A DNA stretch of 13,179 nucleotides from JBNKDD01 sp050288085 (GTDB lineage Bacteria; Chloroflexota; Anaerolineae; Aggregatilineales; UBA3940): assembly GCA_050288085.1 (NCBI GenBank), contig JBNKDD010000155.1, positions 1-13,179 of the forward strand, in the 5' to 3' direction. The position numbers and the translations under genes are program-made. The notes beneath the pieces were generated by a model that saw nothing but the letters and a program-made list of their open reading frames with translations, did not search any database and was not told where the DNA came from. Below, one piece after another: positions 1 to 8,500 of the stretch. The stretch's first letter is position 1; the number at the start of each line of letters is the position of its first letter.

Positions 1-1
1 T

Positions 2-724
2 AACCTGATGGTACGCGAACAGCAGGACATGACCGCCGATGAAGTAAAGACGCTGACAACCGTGATGGCGATGACGGGCAGTCACCTTGTTACCAGCGAC
101 GACCTGCCGCTGCTCTCCGATGAGCGACTGCGTTGGGCCGCTTCGTTGCTGCCACTCGTTGACGGGGAGACCGAGGCATGGGGAATCTTCTCGGATGATT
201 TGCCTCAAATCGCCATCCGGCGGATGACCGGCCTGACAGGAGCTTATACGCTGGCTGCCTGCTTCACCTGGGATTTTCCTGAGCCAAAACCATTTAGCCT
301 GCCATTTGAGAGATTTGGTTTACCCGCTGATCGGCCCATGCTCGTCTGCGATTTCTGGAATGGTGGGGCCTGGATCAATGAAACTGACCTGGGGTTTGAA
401 GCAATGGACAAACATAGCGCTGCCCTGTTCTCTATCCGCCCAGTTGAGGATGGCCCGCAGTATGCAGGCAGTGACCTGCATATCAGCATGGGCGGCGAAG
501 TGTCATCCTGGCAGGTTTCTGATGGTGATCTGCGCTTCGCGGTCGAGCTAAATCGCAAAGCTGCTGGGCAGATCTGGTTGAAGCTACCACAAGCGCCGTC
601 AACGGTGTTGTGCCAGGATCAACCGGTCGAGTTTGAATATAGACCCGGCCATAAACCCGAATGGGGTGGAATTTGCACCCTGCATGTGAATATTGATGGT
701 CAAGCCGAGATTGTCGTGCGCTGA
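2..724 (+). CDS. GH36/melibiase-like glycosidase, C-terminal part (5' end outside window)
   Basis: The frame is open to the left edge, so this is the end of a longer gene. The ATGs at 8 and 29 are probably internal, since neither has a clear ribosome binding site. The first visible residues (LMVREQQDMTADEVKTL, then VMAMTGSHLVTSDDLPLLSDERL) resemble the last strand and helices of the barrel in GH36-type alpha-galactosidases. In those enzymes a 'LSGG..LLSDDL..L..ER' segment precedes a C-terminal beta-sandwich. The remainder is beta-rich and contains the family-like LVCDFWNGG segment near residue 115. The catalytic aspartates would lie upstream and cannot be checked. It is probably a cytosolic or secreted sugar hydrolase of oligosaccharide catabolism; the substrate is unknown. 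It ends just before a hairpin and converges on the UbiB-family gene. The family call rests on remembered patterns, so another TIM-barrel glycosidase remains possible. Confidence 0.6.
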   Translation, partial: NLMVREQQDMTADEVKTLTTVMAMTGSHLVTSDDLPLLSDERLRWAASLLPLVDGETEAWGIFSDDLPQIAIRRMTGLTGAYTLAACFTWDFPEPKPFSLPFERFGLPADRPMLVCDFWNGGAWINETDLGFEAMDKHSAALFSIRPVEDGPQYAGSDLHISMGGEVSSWQVSDGDLRFAVELNRKAAGQIWLKLPQAPSTVLCQDQPVEFEYRPGHKPEWGGICTLHVNIDGQAEIVVR

Positions 725-733
725 ATTTGACAC

Positions 734-762
734 CATCCCCCGATCTACCTGATCGGGGGATG
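734..762. terminator. Strong hairpin between convergent genes, probable bidirectional terminator
   Basis: CATCCCCCGATC (734-745) and GATCGGGGGATG (751-762) form a perfect 12-bp, GC-rich stem closed by a 5-base loop (TACCT). It sits in the 48-base gap between the stop of the + strand glycosidase (724) and the stop of the - strand kinase (773). The position and symmetry fit a shared terminator. There is no immediate U-run on either side; the nearest T-rich stretch on + is about 12 bases downstream. It may therefore act as a weak or Rho-assisted terminator, or as an mRNA 3'-end stabiliser. Confidence 0.6.
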
Positions 763-772
763 TCACTATCGG

Positions 773-2491
773 CTATTTTCCATTTCGCTTTCGCAGGGCG
801 AGGAATAACCAGGAGATGCCGCTTAAGCCGTAGCCGACCAATGCCGGTTCATCGTGACCGCTGATAAACAACCATGTTGACGTAATCAGCAGGCTGGCAA
901 ACACCAATGCACGCGTGGTGCCGTTGATGGCTGTTTCGACCCGGCGTAGATCGCTGCGAAGGCCCTCGTCCGCACTGACCTGTGTCCGTACCGCCCCGCG
1001 TTCAAGTTTAGTAAGCACACTCTCCAACTGGCGCGGTAATCCGATAGCGACCTGCCCGATATCCAGGGCTTCGCGCACCCATTGATCCAGGTTGCCGCCT
1101 GCTTCACGTAAAATCAGTTTTTCGGCATAAGTTGCTATCGGAGCCCAGGGGTTAAATACCGGATCTAGGCTGGTACAGATGCCAGACAAAATACCGACTG
1201 CCCGGACCAGGTAGATAAAATCCTGGGGGATCTGAAAGGGCATTTCGTATAGCAGATCGCGATACTTGACGGCAAAGTCATGCATTTCTTCTCGCGGCAT
1301 CTGCGCTAATTCGGGAACGCTTTTCCCCCAGATAATATCCATGACCTCGGCTTCTACTTCCTCGATCCGGCTGAGGTCGGCAGAGGGCAGCAGCACGCCG
1401 AGCATCTGGTAGGCTTTCAACACCCGCTTGGTGTCCCGCGTCCCGACCGCGATCAACGCTTCCCGCAGCCCGGCCTTGACCTGATCGGTGATCCGCCCGA
1501 CCATGCCAAAATCCACGAAGACAATATAAAATGGCTGTCCGTCGCGGGCGGCTTCCTGATCGAGCATTTCCTCGATGGCATCGTCAGGCAGTGGATAGAG
1601 GAACAGGTTGCCGGGATGGGGATCGGCGTGGAAAAATCCGAAGTCGAAGATCATCCGCAGGTAGATATCCAAAAGACGATCCGCCGCTGCTGACCGGTCG
1701 ATGCCCGCTGCATCAATGGCTTCATGATCGGTAATTTTGATGCTGGTTACGTCCTCCATGGTGAGCACGCATTCCCCGGAGTATTCGGGGTAAATCTCCG
1801 GGACGTATACACCGATATCATCCGCGAACAGCTCTCGAAATCGCACCGCATTGTCGGCTTCTGCAACATAATCGAGTTCTTCCCACAGGGTGCGGGCAAA
1901 TTCATCCATCAGCGCCGGGACATTGGCCCGTTTGCTGATTAAGTCCCAGTACATCATCCAACGTGCTACCCGCTTCAGCGCGGCCAGATCGGTGGCAACC
2001 GTTACTTCGATGCCGGGCCGCTGCACCTTGACGGCTACCCGGTCGCCATTGGTAAGCGTGGCTCGATAGACCTGACCGAGCGAAGCGGCGGCCTGTACCT
2101 CGGTATCGAACTGTTGGTACAACTGGTCGATCGGCTTGCCTAATTCCTTCTCGATCACGGGCAGCATGATATCAAGCGGTTCGGGGGGGACTTCATCCTG
2201 TAACCCGGACAGTTCTTCGATGATCTCTGGAGGCATCACGTCCATCCGTGCGCCGATGAACTGGCCCAGCTTGATCATCACACCGCCCATGTCGGAGGCT
2301 AGTTTGCGAAAATCACGGGCATAACGCCGGAATCGTTCCTGGCGATTACGGGCTACTCCTTGTTTCCCAATAATGCGGCGCAGTGCAACTTCCCACCATA
2401 GGATGTTTAAAGTTACCCCTGCAAAAAACCGAAGCACCCGGCGATAACGTCGTTGATCCAATGGGATGTTATCAATGTTTTTCTCGTTCAT
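773..2491 (-). CDS. ABC1/UbiB-family atypical kinase, membrane-anchored
   Basis: This is a 572-residue protein of the AarF/UbiB/ABC1 family, which are kinase-fold ATPases supporting isoprenoid quinone or lipid metabolism at membranes. Numbering is from the ATG at 2491. The family signature KLGQF lies at 74-78 (KxGQ motif), an alanine-rich nucleotide loop (AAASLGQVYRA) at about 134-144, VAVKVQRPG at 152-160 with ATP-binding Lys155, HADPHPGN at 288-295 (catalytic loop) and DFG at 327-329. Two C-terminal transmembrane helices (about 528-546 and 550-566) fit the usual UbiB tail anchor. The frame extends upstream to a TTG at 2617, but that extension is not family-like and would overlap the uvrA promoter, so I chose the ATG at 2491. 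No clear Shine-Dalgarno precedes it. The quinone role is inferred from the family; no ubi or men genes are nearby. Confidence 0.93.
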   Translation of the reverse strand: MNEKNIDNIPLDQRRYRRVLRFFAGVTLNILWWEVALRRIIGKQGVARNRQERFRRYARDFRKLASDMGGVMIKLGQFIGARMDVMPPEIIEELSGLQDEVPPEPLDIMLPVIEKELGKPIDQLYQQFDTEVQAAASLGQVYRATLTNGDRVAVKVQRPGIEVTVATDLAALKRVARWMMYWDLISKRANVPALMDEFARTLWEELDYVAEADNAVRFRELFADDIGVYVPEIYPEYSGECVLTMEDVTSIKITDHEAIDAAGIDRSAAADRLLDIYLRMIFDFGFFHADPHPGNLFLYPLPDDAIEEMLDQEAARDGQPFYIVFVDFGMVGRITDQVKAGLREALIAVGTRDTKRVLKAYQMLGVLLPSADLSRIEEVEAEVMDIIWGKSVPELAQMPREEMHDFAVKYRDLLYEMPFQIPQDFIYLVRAVGILSGICTSLDPVFNPWAPIATYAEKLILREAGGNLDQWVREALDIGQVAIGLPRQLESVLTKLERGAVRTQVSADEGLRSDLRRVETAINGTTRALVFASLLITSTWLFISGHDEPALVGYGLSGISWLFLALRKRNGK

Positions 2492-2559
2492 GTCGTTTAT
2501 TGTAACCTGAGCAATTGACGATTCACTCCCAAACTCTATCAAGATATAAAGAATCTGGG

Positions 2560-2588
2560 TTGATCCAAGCTTTGCTGCGAGGTAGAAT
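2560..2588 (+). promoter_or_regulatory. sigma70-type promoter for uvrA
   Basis: The -35 TTGATC (2560-2565, 4/6 to consensus) and -10 TAGAAT (2583-2588, 5/6) are separated by exactly 17 bases. They lie about 56 bases before the uvrA ATG, giving a predicted leader of roughly 49 bases. It probably drives the whole uvrA / AAA-RF2 / deacetylase cluster, because the downstream genes have almost no spacers. This is read from sequence only; no transcription start is known. Confidence 0.6.
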
Positions 2589-2623
2589 AATTGTTCGGTT
2601 GTTGTCGGGATTCTCAAGTGAAT

Positions 2624-2632
2624 AAGGTGGTG
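2624..2632 (+). promoter_or_regulatory. Shine-Dalgarno site for uvrA
   Basis: AAGGTGGTG differs by one base from AAGGAGGTG and ends 11 bases before the ATG at 2644. It supports this ATG as the uvrA start; the spacing is slightly long. Confidence 0.55.
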
Positions 2633-2643
2633 TAAAAATCGTC

Positions 2644-5571
2644 ATGGCTCAGGATAAAATCGTGGTGCGTGGCGCACGTGAGCATAATCTCAAGAATATT
2701 GACGTGGAAATCCCACGCGATAAGCTGGTTGTGATCACGGGGTTGTCAGGATCGGGAAAGTCATCGTTAGCGTTTGATACTATTTTTGCGGAAGGGCAGC
2801 GTCGTTACGTCGAGTCGCTGTCTGCTTATGCCCGGCAGTTCCTCGGTCGGATGGACAAACCGGATGTCGATCAGATCGAAGGCTTAAGCCCTGCCGTATC
2901 CATTGACCAGCGGGGGATCAGCCGCAATCCCCGTTCGACGGTCGGAACCGTCACCGAAGTCTATGACTACTTGCGGCTCCTCTTTGCACGGGTAGGGACT
3001 CCTCATTGCCCAAATTGCGGGCGTGAAGTTCACCAGCAGAGCGCCCAACAGATCGTTGAGGCGGTCGAAACCATGCCGGATCGGACCCGCATCCAGATTC
3101 TTGCGCCGATTATCAAGGATCGGAAGGGGCATCATCAGCGGGTGTTTGAAGATATCCAGAAGATGGGATTTGTTCGGGCGCGGGTTGATGGCGAGATTAT
3201 GGACGTGACCGACCAGATCGAACTGGATCGCTACAAGATGCACACCATCGAAGTGGTGGTAGACCGGATCGTCATTCGCCACTTTGAAGATAGCAGCAGC
3301 GATGAAGCGAATGCAGCCCGCTCCCGACTGACGGACAGCATCGAGACGGCATTGGAGATCGGCGATAGGGTGGTGGTCATCAACCTGGCGGAGACAGGTG
3401 AGGATGTGCTGTACTCAGAGCAGTTATTCTGTGTGCACTGCGGGATCAGCATTCCTGAGTTGGAACCGCGCAGTTTCTCATTTAACAGCCCGCATGGGGC
3501 CTGCCCGGAATGTCAGGGTCTCGGTATAAAGCTGGAGATCGACCCCGACCTGATCGTCCCCAACCCTGAGCTGTCAATCGATGAAGGGGTATTCGGTGCG
3601 AATGGCTGGTCAAATTGGGAGGAAGGCCGTTACTATCGCCAGCTTGTTGAGGCCGTGTGCGCAAATTATCGTATTCCCCTTGATGTACCCTGGCGGGAGC
3701 TAACTGAGAAACAGCAGAAACTTTTGTTGTATGGTACCGGTGAGGAGCGGATTCGGATCACTTATCAGAATCGGGAAGGTGATCTCCGCCGCTACACCGC
3801 CCGCTACGAGGGTGTGATTGGCAACCTGGAACGCCGTTACCAGGAAACTTCTTCTGAGTACATGCGCGGTAAGATTGAAGAAACCATGCGTGAACTGCCC
3901 TGCCCGGCCTGTCACGGTAAACGCCTGTCGCCGGTAGCGCTGGCTGTGACCGTTGGCGATAAGGGAGTTTATGAGATCAGTTCTTTGCCGGTCAAGGAAC
4001 TGCTGCATTGGGTGTTGGATTTGCGCGGCGGCAATGGATCACCGGCCATCTTATCCGAACGTGAATTGTTGATCGCCCACCAGATTCTCAAAGAGATCGA
4101 GTCGCGGCTCCAGTTTATGGCAGATGTTGGCCTCGATTACCTGACCTTGAGCCGGTCCGCCGGGAGCTTATCCGGTGGTGAGGCCCAACGCATCCGGCTG
4201 GCAACCCAGATCGGATCACGGCTGATGGGTGTTTTATACGTGCTGGATGAGCCGAGTATTGGCCTTCACCAGCGTGATAACATGCGGCTGATCCACACGC
4301 TAGAAGGGATGCGCGACCTCGGTAATACCTTGTTGGTTGTCGAACACGATGAAGAAACCATCCTCCACGCCGATTGGATCGTTGACCTGGGGCCGGGTGC
4401 AGGGGAGCACGGAGGCGAGGTCATTGCTGCCGGTACAGTTGATGACATTCTTGCCGATCCTAATTCGCTGACCGGTGCCTATCTTTCTGGCCGTAGGGTG
4501 ATCCCGATCCCTGAGACCCGCCGCCAGGGGAATGGTGAATGCATCGCCGTCTGTGGCGCACGCGAGAATAATCTGAAAAATATTGATGTCGAAGTTCCGC
4601 TGGGTCGGTTGGTTTGTATCACGGGGGTTTCGGGCAGCGGGAAGAGCACATTGTTGTTAGAGATCGTTTACAAACGGATGGCGCAGTTACTTCATGGCAG
4701 TCGTGTCCGTGCCGGGGAACATGATAGCATTGAAGGAATCGAGCATGTTGATAAGATCATTCATATCGACCAATCGCCGATTGGCCGGACGCCGCGTAGC
4801 AATCCGGCTACCTACACCAAGATGTTCGATCCGATCCGGCAGCTTTTTGCCGAACTGCCGGAGAGCAAAGTGCGGGGTTACAAGCCGGGGCGTTTCAGCT
4901 TTAATGTGCGCGGTGGCCGGTGCGAGGAGTGCCAGGGCCAGGGCGTGATCCAGGTGGAGATGCAGTTCCTCCCGGATATCTATATTCCGTGTGATGTCTG
5001 TCATGGGAAGCGTTACAATCGAGAGACGCTTCAGGTGCGTTTCAAAGATCATTCGATTTCGGATGTGCTCGACCTGACCGTCAGCGAGGCGTTGGAGTTG
5101 TTTAACGCATTTCCGTCAATCGTCAACAAGCTGGAAACCCTGGATGCGGTTGGCCTGGGTTATGTCCGTCTGGGACAGTCGGCCACGACCCTGTCGGGCG
5201 GTGAAGCGCAGCGTGTTAAACTCAGCCGTGAACTTGCCAAGCGCGCCACCGGTCAAACCCTTTATGTTCTCGATGAGCCATCGGTAGGATTACATGCGGC
5301 AGACGTGGCTCGCTTGATCGACGTATTGCACGCCCTGGTTGACCAGGGAAATACCATTATGATCATTGAGCACCACCCGGATATCATCAAGGTGTCTGAT
5401 TACATTATTGACCTCGGCCCGGAAGGTGGCGATGATGGTGGTCAGATCATCGCGGCAGGCACGCCGGAGGAAGTTGCTGCCGTCCCAGAGAGTTATACAG
5501 GCCAATTTCTCCGGCAGTTGTTAGACCGTGAACGACAACCAACAAGTGGATTTGTATTTCAGGAAAGTTAA
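2644..5571 (+). CDS. uvrA: Excinuclease ABC subunit A (UvrA)
   Basis: UvrA is the damage-sensing ATPase of nucleotide excision repair: it dimerises, scans DNA and loads UvrB at lesions. The 975-residue protein is full length for the family. Walker A motifs are at 33-41 (GLSGSGKSS) and about 658-668 (ITGVSGSGKST). ABC signatures LSGGEAQRIRLA and LSGGEAQRVKLS start near 508 and 850, with DEP Walker B motifs near 533 and 877. Zinc-module cysteines are visible: a CPNC near 122, CVHC near 263 paired with CPEC, CPAC near 420, and CEEC/CDVC near 760 and 783. No key residue is missing. The start is supported by a Shine-Dalgarno site and a promoter. The stop is only 3 bases before the next ATG, so it is probably co-transcribed with the AAA-RF2 fusion. 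No LexA box was recognised. Confidence 0.98.
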   Translation: MAQDKIVVRGAREHNLKNIDVEIPRDKLVVITGLSGSGKSSLAFDTIFAEGQRRYVESLSAYARQFLGRMDKPDVDQIEGLSPAVSIDQRGISRNPRSTVGTVTEVYDYLRLLFARVGTPHCPNCGREVHQQSAQQIVEAVETMPDRTRIQILAPIIKDRKGHHQRVFEDIQKMGFVRARVDGEIMDVTDQIELDRYKMHTIEVVVDRIVIRHFEDSSSDEANAARSRLTDSIETALEIGDRVVVINLAETGEDVLYSEQLFCVHCGISIPELEPRSFSFNSPHGACPECQGLGIKLEIDPDLIVPNPELSIDEGVFGANGWSNWEEGRYYRQLVEAVCANYRIPLDVPWRELTEKQQKLLLYGTGEERIRITYQNREGDLRRYTARYEGVIGNLERRYQETSSEYMRGKIEETMRELPCPACHGKRLSPVALAVTVGDKGVYEISSLPVKELLHWVLDLRGGNGSPAILSERELLIAHQILKEIESRLQFMADVGLDYLTLSRSAGSLSGGEAQRIRLATQIGSRLMGVLYVLDEPSIGLHQRDNMRLIHTLEGMRDLGNTLLVVEHDEETILHADWIVDLGPGAGEHGGEVIAAGTVDDILADPNSLTGAYLSGRRVIPIPETRRQGNGECIAVCGARENNLKNIDVEVPLGRLVCITGVSGSGKSTLLLEIVYKRMAQLLHGSRVRAGEHDSIEGIEHVDKIIHIDQSPIGRTPRSNPATYTKMFDPIRQLFAELPESKVRGYKPGRFSFNVRGGRCEECQGQGVIQVEMQFLPDIYIPCDVCHGKRYNRETLQVRFKDHSISDVLDLTVSEALELFNAFPSIVNKLETLDAVGLGYVRLGQSATTLSGGEAQRVKLSRELAKRATGQTLYVLDEPSVGLHAADVARLIDVLHALVDQGNTIMIIEHHPDIIKVSDYIIDLGPEGGDDGGQIIAAGTPEEVAAVPESYTGQFLRQLLDRERQPTSGFVFQES

Positions 5572-5574
5572 CTG

Positions 5575-8500
5575 ATGGGAGATTCAGAAAAGCAGGACGC
5601 AGAATCGAAGGAATCACCTGAAAAATCGATTCCTCCCCCTCCAGGCTCATCCTCAGGCGATAAGGACGAGCCGAAGCTGTCTGATCTACTTGAACAATGC
5701 GCCACCAACCTGACCGTTAAAGCCGGAACGGGAGATCTTCCCAAGACATACGAACGCGATCAGGAGGTTGAGCAAATCCTGCTGGCGCTAGCCTCCCCTC
5801 TCAAGGGACGGATTGTCGTCACCGGGGATGCACGGGTCGGGAAGACGGCTGTTATTCATGAAGCTGCTGCCCGGATTCATGCCGGGGATTGTCCTGAAGC
5901 CCTGAAGGGCAGCGAGGTGTGGGGTTTAAGTGCGCGTAGTATTCTACGCGCTTTTGGTGTCGGAGGATGGCAGGAAAAGCTGGGCCGCTTGATGGAGATG
6001 TGGTCAGACCGCACCGATATTATTCTGTATGTCGATGCATTACCCACGACACGAGCCGCCGGGGCCACGATGGAAGACCCCTTCGACATGGCCCAATTTC
6101 TGTTAGGGCAGCTTCAAAGCTCTAACAGCCGCATCCTGGCCGAAGGCCGCACTCAGGCGGTTCATGGCTTCCTGGATTCCTATGTGGAATTTAAGCATAT
6201 CCTGTTGGAAGTGAAGATCAACGAGCCGCCGGTTGAAGTAGCCCGTAAGATGATCCAGCAGTCAGCCCGTGATCTCGAAGTCAGCCAGGAGATCACCATT
6301 GATCCGGCAGCTATTGAGGTTGCACTCGACCTGACAAAGCGCTTTTCACTTCACGAATCGCTGCCCGGCAAAACCATCGACCTGATCGGCGAGGGGATCG
6401 CCCTCAGCGCCGAACGACATGAGAAGGAGTCCTGTGTCGGCCCGGAGGACATCATTCAGCGCTATGGCGAGAAGACCGGCCTGCCGCGTATCTTGCTGAC
6501 TGACGATGAACCCTATGATGAACAGGTCGTGCGGCGCTATTTCTCCGACCGGGTGTTGGGGCAGGAGCAGGCAGTCGAAATTGTGGTACGAACCCTCAGC
6601 TTGCTGCGCACCCGCCTGAACAATCCCCGCCGCCCGATGGGTGTTTATCTGTTCATAGGGCCAACCGGGGTAGGTAAGACCGAATTAGCCCGCGCTCTGT
6701 CGGAATTCTTCTTTGGCAGTGATGAGCATATTGTCCGCTTTAACATGGCGGACTATACCCAGGATTGGGATGTTGGGACACTGTTTGGAAGCGCTCATGG
6801 CTTTGACCTGGAATCGCGCCGGGGGCAGCTTACCATGCGTTTACAGGATCATGCTTTTGCCGTGATCCTGCTTGACGAATTTGAAAAGGCCCACCCGGAA
6901 GTCTTCCAACGGTTTTTACAGCTTTTCGATGAAGGGCTGCTGCTTAACCTGGCTTCGGAGACGGTCAATCTGCGCAACACCATCGTGATCATGACCAGTA
7001 ACTTTGGGTCGCGGATGATGGCTTCGGGGAAGTTGGGCTTTGGCCCGGAAGTCTCGCCGGAAGAACAGGAAGAGCAAATTCGCGAGGAGATGGTTCGTTT
7101 TTTCACGCCGGAGTTTATCAACCGGATTGACAGCATTTCCTTCTTCAAGCTGCTCACCCAACCGGTTCTGCGTGAGATTGCTTATCGCCGGGTGCAGGAA
7201 GTTTTACAGCGCGAGGGTATTGTCCGGCGGGAAATCGAAGTTGAGATCGACGAGGACGTGATTGAGTGGATCGTTGAACATGGTTACAGCGAGCGTTATG
7301 GCGCACGCTACCTTGCCCGGCAGATTGAAAAGACGATCACCTATCCATTGGCGCAGCAGTTGATCCGCAACGATCCGCCGCCGGGGTCGGCGCTGCGGCT
7401 GTTTATCCATAACGGGCGGGTGGCTTCTGCACTCGTTTTGCCGACCACCGACCTTGAAGTCGAAGAAGCTGCCCCGGCTGCGGCCTTGCTTGATGCCAGC
7501 CAGCTCCCGCCACGTTTGACCCTGAGCTATATGCAGGCTGGGCTGCCATTATTAGATGGGCGCATCACGGCACTTGAACAGGCTCACAATATTTCAGAGT
7601 CACGTAATCACCTGACCGATCTATTGCAAACCATGTCAACCGCTTCTTTCTGGGATGATACGCAGGCGATCCAGCCGCAGTTGGAAGCGGTCGGGCGAAT
7701 CAGCAGCCAGGTTGAGTTGATCGATGGCCTGCGGCGCAACCTCGATGAACTGGGTGATTATCTCAAACTGATGGAAGAATCGGATGATAGCAGCCTGTTA
7801 GGCGAGGCTGCCATGCGCTATCGCTACCTGGTGCGGGAGCTTCCCGGCGCTGAACTGACCCTCCTCTTTAGCGATCCACATGACATCAATGGTGCTTACC
7901 TGCATATCGAAGGTCGTGGTAATCGGGCTGTCGCCTTTGATTGGGCGGTCGAGTTAGCGCAGATGTATTCGGGTTGGGCTGAACGCCGCCAGTTCCCGAT
8001 GACAGTGATCGCCGAAGAGCTAACGCACAAAGGGGCAACACGCGGAGTCTGGTTGGGAATCGATGGCTATGGGGCCTATGGGCTGCTGCGTGGAGACATG
8101 GGAACCCACCGGTTGGTTCAAAGTGTCGATGAGGGAAAACGGCAGGTTGTCCAGGCTCGTGTATCGATCTGGCCTGATCTGCCGTTGGTTGATCAGCCCG
8201 AATCCATTCGATCTGAGTCGGTCCAACCGGACTTTCGTATTAAAGAGATCAGTCGATCAGGGATATTTTCTAAACGCCTGGTGTCACAGGCCGAACTCCA
8301 ATTAGCGGATGATCGGGCCACATTGAAGCTGTCCAGTGCCCTGCCTGCGACTGATTTAGCCAATGACCTGGCCGGGCTATTCCGATCATTTGAAGCTGTC
8401 AGTAAACACCCCGATCAACTGCCGTCCGATCCGATCTGGGGGCAGGTGGTGCGATCCTATGTACGATATAAGAAGCGCTATGTGCAGGATCCCCGAACAG

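Larger units (their letters stand above)
2492..2643. promoter_or_regulatory. Divergent intergenic region between the ABC1 kinase and uvrA
   Basis: This 152-base spacer must hold the start signals for both divergent genes. A good sigma70-like promoter faces uvrA (2560-2588, listed separately). Facing the kinase, a TACAAT hexamer on the - strand (2504-2499) lies exactly 7 bases before the ATG at 2491. A transcript starting there would be leaderless, but no -35 match is visible, so this second promoter is tentative. I see no convincing LexA/SOS palindrome. Confidence 0.45.

Noticed and set aside
8..724. A complete small gene starting at ATG 8 or ATG 29
   Set aside because: The frame is open to the window edge, no ribosome binding site is visible, and the first residues match the interior of a larger glycosidase.
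2584..2615. AGAAT...ATTCT arms near the uvrA -10 as an SOS operator
   Set aside because: The arms are 5 bases and over 20 bases apart, with no match to known LexA box patterns; they are likely chance.
4687..5052. Long antisense open frame inside uvrA
   Set aside because: It lies opposite well-conserved UvrA zinc and linker coding sequence and has no family motifs; it is explained by the codon structure of the real gene.
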